The notes: generated by a model not told the origin, from the letters alone. 9,218 nt of DNA from Sulfurovum sp. (GCA_027066595.1 JAMONG010000186.1:1-9218); one strand, 5' to 3'. Shown: positions 1-8,087, numbered from the stretch's first letter. Program-made: numbers and translations.

Positions 1-405
1 AGAGTTATCATCAGCAAGATTCCATTCTTTTACCAACACTTTCTTTTTGTCTTTCACATAAGTGGTATCAGGGAACTCTTTTTGTTTTGCTTTTAGTTTT
101 GATTCTATAACCATATTAGGTAACCATGTAGCCGCCAAGTTGACTATGGCAACAGAACCATACTTCTTTCTGTCAAAATGACGTTTTTTAAGTGCTGCAC
201 TCAAGGCACTATTTGTATCTTTTTCATCAGGGTCAACATAAAAAACCACATGTACTTTCTTTTTTAAAAGTGAAGAGTCCCAAGCATTTCCATCTGTTTT
301 TCCACCATTTTCACCTTCTATAATAACCTTCGGAGGTATACTTCCTACCTCAATAGCAAAAGTAACACCACATAATACTAAAACACCTAAAATAATTCTT
401 TTCAT
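1..405 (-). CDS. ytfJ: YtfJ-family exported thioredoxin-fold protein (3' end cut by window)
   Basis: The frame opens with ATG at 405 and runs off the window at position 1 without a stop, giving the first 135 residues. The N-terminus is a signal peptide (MKRIILGVLVLCGVTFA, then IEVGS), so the protein should be periplasmic. The mature part carries blocks I associate with the YtfJ family: a W-x-S-x-L-x(3)-K-V-x-V segment near residues 43-54, a helix with L-S-A-A-L-K-K, then Y-x-S-V-A-I-V-N-L near 82-90. YtfJ proteins are thioredoxin-like but have no CxxC pair, and none is seen here. Family members are about 180 residues, so roughly a quarter is missing. An AAAGG ribosome site lies 9 bases before ATG. 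The gene is divergent from ppa; a TATTAT at 442-437 is a weak -10 candidate. The biochemical role of the family is not established. Confidence 0.72.
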   Translation of the reverse strand, partial: MKRIILGVLVLCGVTFAIEVGSIPPKVIIEGENGGKTDGNAWDSSLLKKKVHVVFYVDPDEKDTNSALSAALKKRHFDRKKYGSVAIVNLAATWLPNMVIESKLKAKQKEFPDTTYVKDKKKVLVKEWNLADDNS

Positions 406-449
406 CCTGTTTGACCTTTATATAATTTATATACATATAATATCCTAAT

Positions 450-477
450 TTGATGAACTATTTATGAATTTTATGAT
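450..477 (+). promoter_or_regulatory. Predicted sigma-70 promoter of ppa
   Basis: TTGATG (450-455) and TATGAT (472-477) are separated by 16 bases, which is a fair -35/-10 pair. The expected transcription start is near 484, leaving a leader of about 30 bases that contains the GGAG ribosome site (503-506), 8 bases before the ppa ATG. The surrounding divergent spacer 406-514 is very AT-rich and must also hold the promoter of the minus-strand ytfJ-like gene. Confidence 0.5.
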
Positions 478-514
478 AACATTAGCCCAAATTTAACCAC
501 ATGGAGATACCCTT

Positions 515-1033
515 ATGGATATTAGTAAAATCGGACATGGCGAAAACCCTGATGCAGTCAAAGCAATCATTGAAGTACCACTTAACTCTGCTATCAAATA
601 TGAAATAGACAAAGATTCAGGTGCAGTAGAAGTAGACAGAGTACTTTACTCTTCAATGCACTACCCAGCAAACTACGGATTTGTAGCCAATACACTCTCT
701 GATGATGGTGATCCAGCTGATATTTTAGTACTTTGTGACTACCCACTTCAAGCAGGTTCATACATCAAGTGTAGACTTGTAGGTGTACTTATGACTGAAG
801 ATGAGTCAGGTGGAGATGAGAAGCTCATCGCTGTACCAACAGTGAAGATAGACCCTACCTATGCAAACATCAATGATTTAGGTGATGTACCAGAACATAC
901 GCTTAACCGTATCAAAAACTTTTTTGAAACATACAAAATGCTAGAGCCAAACAAATGGGTAAAAGTAGCAGGATTTAAAGACAAAGCAGCTGCAACTGCT
1001 ATCTTAGATAAAGCAATCAAAAACTACAAATAA
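515..1033 (+). CDS. ppa: Inorganic pyrophosphatase, family I
   Basis: This cytoplasmic Mg2+-dependent enzyme splits pyrophosphate to two phosphates and so pulls nucleic acid, tRNA-charging and activation reactions forward. The 172 residues match the usual bacterial family I hexameric type (about 175). The signature D64-G-D-P-A-D69 carries the metal-binding aspartates. The other active-site residues also appear, one position earlier than in the E. coli enzyme: E20, K28, E30, R42, Y54, D96, D101, K103 and the pair Y140-K141. GGAG stands 8 bases before ATG, and no earlier start is needed. It seems to be a single-gene transcript: its own promoter lies upstream and a hairpin follows the stop. No defect is visible and the identification is secure. 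Confidence 0.96.
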   Translation: MDISKIGHGENPDAVKAIIEVPLNSAIKYEIDKDSGAVEVDRVLYSSMHYPANYGFVANTLSDDGDPADILVLCDYPLQAGSYIKCRLVGVLMTEDESGGDEKLIAVPTVKIDPTYANINDLGDVPEHTLNRIKNFFETYKMLEPNKWVKVAGFKDKAAATAILDKAIKNYK

Positions 1034-1041
1034 TCATAGTG

Positions 1042-1072
1042 CAATAGGATAGTCTCCTATTGTTCCTCCTTT
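1042..1072 (+). terminator. Terminator-like hairpin after ppa
   Basis: Eight perfect base pairs, CAATAGGA (1042-1049) with TCCTATTG (1055-1062), enclose a five-base loop only 8 bases after the ppa stop. A pyrimidine-rich run, TTCCTCCTTT, follows instead of a clean T-tract, so termination may be incomplete. Confidence 0.55.
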
Positions 1073-1089
1073 AAAACGCATTATATAAT

Positions 1090-1103
1090 TTGATTTATAT
1101 CAA
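1090..1103 (+). promoter_or_regulatory. Perfect FNR/CRP-type palindrome upstream of the 1165 gene
   Basis: TTGATTTATATCAA fits the FNR consensus TTGAT-N4-ATCAA with both half-sites perfect. It lies 62 bases before the ATG of the small cysteine-containing gene and 57 bases after the ppa stop. Downstream -10 candidates are TATAAG (1119-1124) and TAAACT (1126-1131). The second would put the site centre near -41.5, the classic class II activator position; the first would place it near -34.5. The regulator is inferred: several Crp/Fnr-family proteins occur in Campylobacterota and their exact sites differ. Confidence 0.5.
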
Positions 1104-1164
1104 TAGATAGCCCATATTTATAAGATAAACTTAAACAAATAGTTTTCGATAAAAAGGCTTAATT

Positions 1165-1509
1165 ATGAAATGTAAAATAGATTTAATCAAAGCAAAATTT
1201 GAAATGATAAAAACCATTTTAAGTGGTTCACTGTCATTAGAAGATTTATCTCAGCCTAAATATCTAAAGATACTCATAGATGCCTCTGAAAATACTTACC
1301 TTGCCCTCAATGATGGTATGTGTGAAAGTTTAAATATGTGTAAAGAGTGTGCTCAAAAACGTGATATACTTCATAACTATATTCAGCTACTTGATAGTAT
1401 TGAATTAGGAAATCAATTAACTCATTCTCTTGAAAATGAGTTATTAAAATTTCCTAAAATTATTGATGATATTATTGATAAAATAGATTTGGTACTTGCA
1501 AAACTCTAA
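1165..1509 (+). CDS. Small helical protein with C-x5-C-x2-C cluster, unknown function
   Basis: I do not recognise this 114-residue protein. It has no signal peptide or membrane span and reads as largely alpha-helical, with many regularly spaced leucines and isoleucines. There are four cysteines: C3, C53, C59 and C62. The last three form C-x5-C-x2-C in a charged stretch (CESLNMCKECAQK), which could hold a metal or act as a redox site, though that is inference. Translation is well supported: AAAAAGG (1151-1157) lies 7 bases before ATG. A perfect FNR-type palindrome sits in its upstream region, so oxygen- or electron-acceptor-dependent expression is possible. It converges with the amidase gene, with only 23 bases between the stops. 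Base composition resembles the neighbours. Confidence 0.7.
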   Translation: MKCKIDLIKAKFEMIKTILSGSLSLEDLSQPKYLKILIDASENTYLALNDGMCESLNMCKECAQKRDILHNYIQLLDSIELGNQLTHSLENELLKFPKIIDDIIDKIDLVLAKL

Positions 1510-1532
1510 AATTACAGATATATCTATACTGT

Positions 1533-2678
1533 TTAAAAATCTATCTCTTTTTTTCTATTACCCAAATAGTTATCTACACCTTCAGCAATACCCTTAGCAA
1601 TAAGTTCTTGGTAATGCGTATTAAAAAGTCTTTTTCTCTCACGTGGATGCGATATATAGCCTACTTCAACCAAAATAGAAGGTCGACTAGCACCCACAAG
1701 TACCCAAAAAGGTGCATGTCTTACCCCGCCATCTTTTACTCCACTATATTTGGTTCTTAGATTTGTTATCATTCTTCGTTGTACATCTATAGCAAGTTTA
1801 TTGGATTCCACGATTTTTGGACCCGTAAGTACAGAGTCAATAATCACATTTCTACTCAATTTCGTAGTCCCTTTAAGTACAGATTTATTCTCTCTAGCAG
1901 CGATACGTTGTGACTTTGCATCTCTGGTATTTTGTAAAAAGAATGTTTCTATACCATGAATCTTGTTACGTTTACTTTTAGCAACAGCATTTGCATGAAT
2001 AGAGATAAACACCACTGCTTTTTTCTTATCTGCTATTTTAGTACGTTGAGGGAGCTTTAAAAATCTATCTTTCTTTCGTGTCATATAGACAGGATGTCCA
2101 CGTCTTTTAAGTTCTCGTTCAAGTCTTTTAGCTATTTGTAACACCAAATCTTTTTCACGTTTTCCACCACCTATGGCTCCTGTATCATGTCCGCCATGTC
2201 CTGCATCTATAACAATAAGTTCATCTTTATGTGGGTTATAGACTTTTGACTTTTTCTTTACACTGGTTTTTGATGTACTTTTGACAGTTCTGCCTTTAGG
2301 TAAAGAAATATGATAGGATTTAGTTGAAAAAAGTGGTTGATAAGCACTAGGTTTATAGCCTTTAGTTGCGGTAATGACAACACGAACAATATCTTTTTTG
2401 TATTGTGCTATGCGTACATGCTCCCCTAAACCTAATGGTACTTTTGCATGTGCTAAACGTGTATTTTTAAAATCATAAATCTCTCTATGAGGCTTAGAGA
2501 GCGTAAAATGTCTTACATCTTTTTTAGAAATTTTTTTAGAGAAAGAAAGGTTAAGTTCAGCTTTTTTTACGAGGGCTTTTGTCATGGTGTTAAAGCCCGA
2601 GAAGAGCAGCGTATTTAGTAGTAGTACTAAAAAAAAGACTCTGCTTAGTTTTGGCATAATTTTACTGGTCTTCTCCAT
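1533..2678 (-). CDS. Periplasmic N-acetylmuramoyl-L-alanine amidase (Amidase_3)
   Basis: This zinc enzyme cuts the bond between N-acetylmuramic acid and the stem peptide of peptidoglycan and usually works in daughter-cell separation. A hydrophobic signal peptide spans about residues 8-30. Residues 40-127 look like an AMIN localisation domain, followed by a lysine/serine-rich linker (128-150). The catalytic domain covers 153-375. Zinc ligands are H161 (VIDAGHGGHD), E175 (REKD) and H228 (SIHANA), and the catalytic glutamate is E338 (VEVGYISHP). The 381 residues are usual for the family; Campylobacter and Helicobacter homologues are called amiA or amiC. Two starts are possible. ATG 2678 overlaps the preceding gene by 17 bases. 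ATG 2657 (residue 8) lies just past that gene's stop and begins a textbook signal peptide. Neither has an ideal ribosome site. It is the last gene of the operon. Confidence 0.94.
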   Translation of the reverse strand: MEKTSKIMPKLSRVFFLVLLLNTLLFSGFNTMTKALVKKAELNLSFSKKISKKDVRHFTLSKPHREIYDFKNTRLAHAKVPLGLGEHVRIAQYKKDIVRVVITATKGYKPSAYQPLFSTKSYHISLPKGRTVKSTSKTSVKKKSKVYNPHKDELIVIDAGHGGHDTGAIGGGKREKDLVLQIAKRLERELKRRGHPVYMTRKKDRFLKLPQRTKIADKKKAVVFISIHANAVAKSKRNKIHGIETFFLQNTRDAKSQRIAARENKSVLKGTTKLSRNVIIDSVLTGPKIVESNKLAIDVQRRMITNLRTKYSGVKDGGVRHAPFWVLVGASRPSILVEVGYISHPRERKRLFNTHYQELIAKGIAEGVDNYLGNRKKEIDF

Positions 2679-3765
2679 TCATTAGTTTATCCATCAGCTC
2701 TTTCACGGTAATGATATTTTCTAAACGGTATCCATTAGATCCTGTAAAAAATAGCCCCGATTCTGCTATACCATCATAGGCATCAGAGAGTCTATCTGCA
2801 ATACAATACCCTACTATCTTCGCCTCTTCACCACGGTTACATGGGGCTACACAGTTAGAGATACACGCAACTTTAGGAGCTGTACCTTTTTCTATATCTT
2901 CATGAAGCTGTGTTTTCACGCCACGGGCAGGATAACCCACAGGAGATTTAAAGAGTTTAATGTCATCAGCATCTGCTGCAATGATAATATCTTTCATCAC
3001 TTGACTAGCATCACATTCTACAGTACCAATGAAGCGTGTTCCCATTTGAACTGCATCTGCACCTATTTCCATCATTTTAATAATATCATCATGATCCCAC
3101 ACACCACCTGCAGCGATAATAGGCATAGAGCCCCAATTTTTTGCTTCTTCTACCACTGGACCTAATATATTTTCAAGTTGATTCTCTTCTAAGAAACACT
3201 CATCATACTTAAACCCTTGGTGTCCACCAGAAAGTGGACCTTCAACTATGACAGCGTCAGGTAGTCTATCGTGTGTTTTTTTCCATCGACGACATAAAAT
3301 ACGAAGTGCCTTAGCAGTAGAAACAATAGGAACAAGTGCCACATCAGGATAATCTTTTGTAGCCTCAGGCATCGTAAGTGGAAGCCCTGCTCCAGTGATA
3401 ATAATATCTGCACCAGCCCTACATGCATCTTCAACCACACGGTTGTATTCACTCTGTGCATAAAGTACATTAGCTGCAAGTGGTGCGTCACCACAAATCT
3501 CTCTGGCATTGTCAAATATCTTTTTTAATGCAGGGTAAGAATAAAAGTTAATAGCATCAAGTGGACGCTCCTCTTTACCTACTGTTTTTTCAACATAGGC
3601 TCTTTTTTTATAGACCCCAGTACCCACAGCAGAAATAACACCAAGACCACCCTCTTTACTCACATTTCCTGCAAGTTGATCCCAAGAGATACCTACACCC
3701 ATACCACCTTGTATGATAGGTTTTTCTATCGTATATTTTCCAATTTTAAAAGATTTTAATTCCAT
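2662..3765 (-). CDS. Nitronate monooxygenase-like FMN oxidoreductase
   Basis: This is a TIM-barrel flavoprotein of the nitronate monooxygenase/2-nitropropane dioxygenase family, 367 residues long. FMN-binding family blocks are PIIQGGMGVG (16-25), the glycine-rich GPLSGGHQG with H182 at the active-site position, IAAGG (217-221) and GADAVQMGTRF (236-245). The barrel is followed by a cysteine group, C301-x3-C305-x3-C309, and then C321, which simple nitronate monooxygenases lack and which may bind a cluster or metal. The true substrate is unknown: the family also contains FabK-type enoyl reductases and PfaD-like proteins. The start overlaps the tyrS stop by one base (TAATG), with GAAGG 7 bases upstream, which indicates translational coupling. 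Its fixed place between tyrS and the amidase gene hints at a housekeeping role. That is inference. Confidence 0.85.
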   Translation of the reverse strand: MELKSFKIGKYTIEKPIIQGGMGVGISWDQLAGNVSKEGGLGVISAVGTGVYKKRAYVEKTVGKEERPLDAINFYSYPALKKIFDNAREICGDAPLAANVLYAQSEYNRVVEDACRAGADIIITGAGLPLTMPEATKDYPDVALVPIVSTAKALRILCRRWKKTHDRLPDAVIVEGPLSGGHQGFKYDECFLEENQLENILGPVVEEAKNWGSMPIIAAGGVWDHDDIIKMMEIGADAVQMGTRFIGTVECDASQVMKDIIIAADADDIKLFKSPVGYPARGVKTQLHEDIEKGTAPKVACISNCVAPCNRGEEAKIVGYCIADRLSDAYDGIAESGLFFTGSNGYRLENIITVKELMDKLMNGEDQ

Positions 3766-4964
3766 TACTTTACCTTCACTTTTGCAAATCTCTTTTTACC
3801 TACTTGCAAGATATATTCACCTGTATAAAGGTTAAGCTTATCATCACTTATCTTCTCTTGGTTAATACTCACAGCATTTTGCTTAATATCACGTCTTGCC
3901 TGAGAAGTAGATGGTTCAAGTCCAGCATCTAAAAGTGCTTGACAAATCCAAATACCATCTTCCATCTCAAACTCAGCCATATCCGTAGGTATATTTTTTG
4001 CCTTAAATACAGAGTTAAACTCCTCTTTAGCTAGTGTAGCCAACTCTTCATTATAAAACCTTGTTGTTATCTCTAAGGCTAGGTTTTCTTTAGCAGTTTT
4101 AGGGTGAACGATGCGAGATGCTACATCCTTTTTAAGTTGTGCTATGTCATTGAGTGACTTGCCACTAAGAAGCTCATAATAACGCCACATTAACTCATCT
4201 GATATAGAGAGAATTTTTCCATAAATATCTTTAGGCTCTTCGGTCACACCAATGTAGTTACCTAACGATTTTGACATTTTGTTTACACCATCAAGACCTT
4301 CTAATATAGGCATCATAAGTACAGCTTGTTGTTTTTTAATCTCATAGGCTTTTTGTAGCTGTCTTCCCATAAGCAGATTAAACTTTTGGTCAGTCCCACC
4401 TATCTCAATATCACTCTTTAAATATACAGAGTCATAGCCTTGAAGCAGAGGGTACATAAACTCACTCACTGCGATAGGTGTGTTAGATGCATAACGCTTA
4501 GAAAAATCATCACGTTCAAGCATACGTGCAACTGTAAGGTTAGAAGCCAGTTGTAACATACCTGCTGCTCCCAACTTTTCTAGCCAATCATTGTTATACA
4601 CGATAGTTGTTTTAGATTCATCAAGTATCTTAAATGCTTGTTCCGTATAAGAAGCGATATTTTTCACTATCTCCTCTTTAGTAAGAACTTTACGTGTAGC
4701 ACTTTTCCCCGTAGGGTCACCTATCATCGCAGTAAAGTCACCGATAAGAAACTGTACACGTCCACCGAACTTTTGAAACGTTGCTAACTTTTGTAAGAGT
4801 ACGGTATGTCCTAAGTGTAAATCAGGTGCGGTAGGGTCAAAACCCGCCTTAACGGTATAGGTTGTACCATCATCATAATATTTCGTTAAAAGCTTTTCTA
4901 TACGCTCTATGTCTATGATTTCTGCTGTACCTCTGCCTATCTCTCTTAGTGCCTGTTGTATCAT
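3765..4964 (-). CDS. tyrS: Tyrosyl-tRNA synthetase
   Basis: This class I aminoacyl-tRNA synthetase activates tyrosine with ATP and loads it on tRNA-Tyr in the cytoplasm. The ATP-binding motif HLGH is at residues 50-53 (DLHLGHTVLLQKL) and the KMSKS loop is exact at 229-233. The tyrosine-pocket stretch GGTDQKFNLLMGR is at 189-201. A C-terminal S4-type RNA-binding domain covers about 335-395, including QARRDIKQNAVSIN. The 399 residues match the shorter-motif TyrS subgroup common in Campylobacterota. AGAGGA precedes the ATG by about 10 bases and overlaps the spoT stop, with 14 bases between the genes, so the two are coupled. No editing domain is expected and nothing is missing. Confidence 0.96.
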   Translation of the reverse strand: MIQQALREIGRGTAEIIDIERIEKLLTKYYDDGTTYTVKAGFDPTAPDLHLGHTVLLQKLATFQKFGGRVQFLIGDFTAMIGDPTGKSATRKVLTKEEIVKNIASYTEQAFKILDESKTTIVYNNDWLEKLGAAGMLQLASNLTVARMLERDDFSKRYASNTPIAVSEFMYPLLQGYDSVYLKSDIEIGGTDQKFNLLMGRQLQKAYEIKKQQAVLMMPILEGLDGVNKMSKSLGNYIGVTEEPKDIYGKILSISDELMWRYYELLSGKSLNDIAQLKKDVASRIVHPKTAKENLALEITTRFYNEELATLAKEEFNSVFKAKNIPTDMAEFEMEDGIWICQALLDAGLEPSTSQARRDIKQNAVSINQEKISDDKLNLYTGEYILQVGKKRFAKVKVK

Positions 4965-4978
4965 TCTCTTACTTTCCT

Positions 4979-7132
4979 CTATTTGTTATATGCATCATCT
5001 AAACTAATGATTTCTATGAGTTTAAATTTTTGTCCTATTTTATCGGCTAAGACTTGTTTTTTTGACTCGTTACTCTCTACTTCTATCTGACAATACTCTG
5101 CTTGTTCTGAGTTTCTAATACCCAATTCTATACTCAATATATTGAGATCAAGCTCCGAGAGCTTGGCAAGTAAGTCTGCCAAAATACCTTTTTGATTTTG
5201 TAGACTCACAGTAAGTCTATATCGTGAAAGTTTAGACCCTGACCAACTCACATAAATCATCGCTTCATTTGCCAATATTTTCTTATAGGCATGTTTACAT
5301 AATTTATGATGTATAATAGCCTTTGTACCCTTATAAAATGCAACAATTTGGTCACCAACCTTAGGGTGACAACAGTAATCAAACTCTACTCCATCTAAGG
5401 GTCTGTTTGTAAAAAAGTTAAAATGCTCCAACTCTTTCATCTTAGGCTTTTTATACCCTTTTTTAAGAAGTTCCCAAAAACGTACCTCTTTAGCACCCAT
5501 ATAAGCAGCCACTTGGTGAATCACCTCTTTGTAATAATCCACTTGCAAAGGCAACTTATAAATACTATCTTGTAAATCAAGCTCTTCTATAAGCTCTTTG
5601 ACCTTCTTGCTCTCTTGTGAAAATAAATTTCCTAAAATATTATAGGCACTTAAGGTATCTGACTCTTTTATACGTGCTCGACAGGCTGAACGTATACCAT
5701 CTTGGGCTTTAGATGTTTTCACAGCATCTAACCAAGAACAATAAAGATGTGCTTCATCATCTTTAATGATATTGACGATGTCACCATTTTTTAGTATGGT
5801 TAAAAGAGAGGTCTTTTGTTTGTTGACCAATGCCTCTAAAGCATTTGCTCCTACTTCAGAGTGCACTGCATACGCAAAGTCAAGTGCCACAGAGTCTTTA
5901 GGCAAAGTATAATAGTCACCTTGTGGTGAAAAAACTGTAATATCTTCTGAAAAAAGATCAGATTTTGCCAGTTCATAAAACTCTTCTACTGACTCATTTT
6001 GATAATGCAAAGATTCAAGCCATGTAAGGTTGACGCTGTTGTCTCCACCCTTATATTTCCAGTGTGCAGCTACCCCATACTCTGCAAGTCTATGCATCTC
6101 TTGGGTACGAATTTGTGCTTCTACGATACCCTCATCTGCAAACAGTGTGGTATGTATAGTTTTATAGCCATTCTCTTTAGGTACAGCAATGTAGTCTTTA
6201 AACCTAGAGATAAGCGGCGTAAAGTGTAAATGCGTTAATCCCAAAACCCTATAACAAGCAATAGGATCTTGCACAATAATACGAATAGCAAGTAGATCAA
6301 GTACCTCTTCAATACTCACACCCTTACGTTGCATCTTCATATAGATAGAGTAATAGTGTTTTACCCTACCAATGATTTCAAATGTACCCTCTTGAAACCC
6401 ATCTTTTTCCATGGTATCTCGTACATTTTGTATAAAAGCATTGAGTTTAAACTGTAGGTTTTGTGCATTGGTCTGAATGTAGTCATCAATCTGTTTATAA
6501 TCTTCAGGATAGATGTACTGAAAACTCAAATCTTCCAAATGGTTTTTAAGTTTAGAGATACCCAGCCTATGTGCAATAGGTGCATAAACGACGATGCTCT
6601 CTTCAGCAATACGCTTTTGCTTTTCTCCACTCAGTGCATCAAGTGTCAACATATTGTGTAGTCTATCACATAACTTAATCACCAATACACGCACATCTTT
6701 AATCGATGCAACAAGCATCTTTCTAAATGTCAGTGCTGAGTTAATAAGTCTTTCATTTGAACCAGAGGGGATTAACTCTTCATCACGTATCTCTACTATT
6801 TTTGTAAGTCCCTCCACCATGTGAGCGACATCATCACCAAAGTTCTCTTCTAACTCTTCTATGGTGAAGGTAGTATCTTCAACAACGTCATGTAAAAGTG
6901 CTGCTTGTACCATAGTCTCATCATTTGAGACTTTAGCAGTAATCGCTGCTACCAAAATGGGGTGCACTATATAAGGCTCACCACTTTTACGTGTTTGTCC
7001 ATCATGTGCAGTAAGTGAGAGTTCTAATGCTTTAAGTGTAGCGGGATGAGGAGAAGAAAGTTCATCCCAAAGAAGTGCTTTTGCTTCTTCTATGGTGTGT
7101 ATATTTTTAGCTTTATTTAAAAAAGCCTCCAA
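4979..7132 (-). CDS. spoT: Bifunctional (p)ppGpp synthetase/hydrolase (RelA/SpoT homologue)
   Basis: This is the single long RSH enzyme typical of Campylobacterota; it makes and degrades the alarmone (p)ppGpp in the stringent response. The N-terminal HD hydrolase is intact: RKSGEPYIVHP (48-58), H81-D82 and E85-D86 (HDVVEDT). The synthetase follows, with GRVKHYYSIYMKM (255-267), LLAIRIIV (280-287), the R-F-K-D motif (310-313) that marks bifunctional enzymes rather than RelA, NGYKTIH (321-327) and EAQIRT (338-343). A TGS domain spans about 397-456. The cysteine/zinc-finger domain has C587-C588-H589 and H608/H609-C612. An ACT domain runs from about 637 to 710. At 717 residues it is full length. 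The start codon is TTG (7132), supported by AGAAGG 9 bases upstream inside the end of rpoZ; no nearby ATG exists. Confidence 0.96.
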   Translation of the reverse strand: MEAFLNKAKNIHTIEEAKALLWDELSSPHPATLKALELSLTAHDGQTRKSGEPYIVHPILVAAITAKVSNDETMVQAALLHDVVEDTTFTIEELEENFGDDVAHMVEGLTKIVEIRDEELIPSGSNERLINSALTFRKMLVASIKDVRVLVIKLCDRLHNMLTLDALSGEKQKRIAEESIVVYAPIAHRLGISKLKNHLEDLSFQYIYPEDYKQIDDYIQTNAQNLQFKLNAFIQNVRDTMEKDGFQEGTFEIIGRVKHYYSIYMKMQRKGVSIEEVLDLLAIRIIVQDPIACYRVLGLTHLHFTPLISRFKDYIAVPKENGYKTIHTTLFADEGIVEAQIRTQEMHRLAEYGVAAHWKYKGGDNSVNLTWLESLHYQNESVEEFYELAKSDLFSEDITVFSPQGDYYTLPKDSVALDFAYAVHSEVGANALEALVNKQKTSLLTILKNGDIVNIIKDDEAHLYCSWLDAVKTSKAQDGIRSACRARIKESDTLSAYNILGNLFSQESKKVKELIEELDLQDSIYKLPLQVDYYKEVIHQVAAYMGAKEVRFWELLKKGYKKPKMKELEHFNFFTNRPLDGVEFDYCCHPKVGDQIVAFYKGTKAIIHHKLCKHAYKKILANEAMIYVSWSGSKLSRYRLTVSLQNQKGILADLLAKLSELDLNILSIELGIRNSEQAEYCQIEVESNESKKQVLADKIGQKFKLIEIISLDDAYNK

Positions 7133-7137
7133 AGAAC

Positions 7138-7344
7138 TTAGCCTTCTAAACTTACAGTGATTTTACCTTCAGCAATCTCTTGAAGTGCAATATCTGCAAA
7201 TTTCATATCTGAAGTATCCATATCCAATACAGAAGGAGCACCATTTGCAATGGCTTCAGCTCTTTTACCTACGGCATTTGCCAAAAGGTATTTATCATAA
7301 TCCAATTTCTCTAGTGCTAGGGCTGTTAGTTGTTCTGTTCTCAT
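7138..7344 (-). CDS. rpoZ: DNA-directed RNA polymerase omega subunit
   Basis: Omega helps fold and hold the beta-prime subunit and, in many bacteria, forms part of a ppGpp site on RNA polymerase. The protein is 68 residues. Family blocks are AVGKRAEAIANGA (24-36) and DIALQEIAEGKI (51-62). I place the start at ATG 7344, not at ATG 7380, because AAAGGA (7351-7356) stands 6 bases before 7344 and the extra 12 residues upstream do not resemble omega and would overlap pyrH. The spoT TTG start follows the rpoZ stop by 5 bases. The rpoZ-spoT pairing is conserved in many proteobacteria and makes functional sense, as the enzyme making ppGpp is made beside a polymerase subunit linked to sensing it. Confidence 0.93.
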   Translation of the reverse strand: MRTEQLTALALEKLDYDKYLLANAVGKRAEAIANGAPSVLDMDTSDMKFADIALQEIAEGKITVSLEG

Positions 7345-7361
7345 ATTATTTCCTTTAAAAT

Positions 7362-8069
7362 CTATTTTACAATAGAGCATAAGCTCATATTGCCTTGAAT
7401 GATTGACAAAAGATTACCTTTTTCAAACATGTTACACACGACAATGGGTAATCCATTTTCTTTAGCCAACGCGATAGAAGTATCATCCATCACTTTAATA
7501 TTATCACTCAACGCTTGGTCATAAGACAAAGTATCAAGCTTCACCGCATCATCAAACTTATTTGGGTCTTTATCATAGACACCATCTACTTTGGTTGCTT
7601 TAATGAGTAGCTCTGCTTCAATCTCTGAAGCCCTAAGTGTTGCTGCGGTATCTGTAGTAAAGTAAGGATTACCTGTACCACCAGCAAAGACAACCACACG
7701 ACCTTTTTCAAGGTGGCGTCTGGCACGACGTACGATAAATGTTTCACCTATCTCTTGCATATCTATCGCAGACTGAAGTCTAGCATCTAACCCACAATGT
7801 TCACATGCTTCTTGGATAGCCACACCATTAATAACCGTAGCAAGCATACCCATATAATCACCAGATGTTCTTTTGATAATACCATCTGCAGCAGCAGAGA
7901 CACCACGAATGATGTTACCACCACCCACAACTATACCTACTTCCACACCTGCATCTACCAATTCTTTTATCTCACCAGCGATGAAGTTGAGAATTTTTGT
8001 ATCAATCCCATATCCTTCTTCACCTGCTAAAGCCTCACCAGAAAATTTTACCAATACACGTTTAATCAC
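7362..8069 (-). CDS. pyrH: UMP kinase
   Basis: This hexameric bacterial UMP kinase of the amino-acid-kinase fold converts UMP and ATP to UDP and ADP in the cytoplasm, feeding pyrimidine nucleotides to RNA, DNA and cell-wall precursors. Family motifs are KFSGEALAG (8-16), VVGGGNIIRG (47-56), GDYMGMLAT (70-78), GGTGNPYFTTDTAA (130-143) and ATKVDGVYDKDP (158-169). The length of 235 residues is normal. The start is GTG at 8069, with AGAGG 7 bases upstream. The C-terminal 10 residues are a little unusual but there is no sign of a frameshift. It is the first gene of the six-gene operon, 17 bases from rpoZ, and a perfect TATAAT lies just upstream. Confidence 0.96.
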   Translation of the reverse strand: MIKRVLVKFSGEALAGEEGYGIDTKILNFIAGEIKELVDAGVEVGIVVGGGNIIRGVSAAADGIIKRTSGDYMGMLATVINGVAIQEACEHCGLDARLQSAIDMQEIGETFIVRRARRHLEKGRVVVFAGGTGNPYFTTDTAATLRASEIEAELLIKATKVDGVYDKDPNKFDDAVKLDTLSYDQALSDNIKVMDDTSIALAKENGLPIVVCNMFEKGNLLSIIQGNMSLCSIVK

Positions 8070-8087
8070 AAATACACCTCTTTATAG

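Noticed and set aside
450..460. FNR half-site TTGAT before ppa
   Set aside because: Only one half-site is present and the bases fit a -35 box of the ppa promoter.
1510..1532. Bidirectional terminator between the convergent genes
   Set aside because: AGATATATCT is a loopless palindrome and only four outer pairs (ACAG/CTGT) can form; no real hairpin with a T-tract is visible on either strand.
1750..1959. Plus-strand open frame opposite the amidase gene
   Set aside because: It lies wholly antisense to a conserved catalytic domain, has no family likeness and no convincing ribosome site; it is a shadow frame.
5999..6824. Three plus-strand open frames opposite spoT
   Set aside because: All are antisense to conserved synthetase and hydrolase segments and show the low-complexity composition of reversed coding DNA.
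7345..7380. Longer rpoZ starting at ATG 7380
   Set aside because: The added 12 residues do not resemble omega, overlap the pyrH end and ignore the AAAGGA site placed for ATG 7344.
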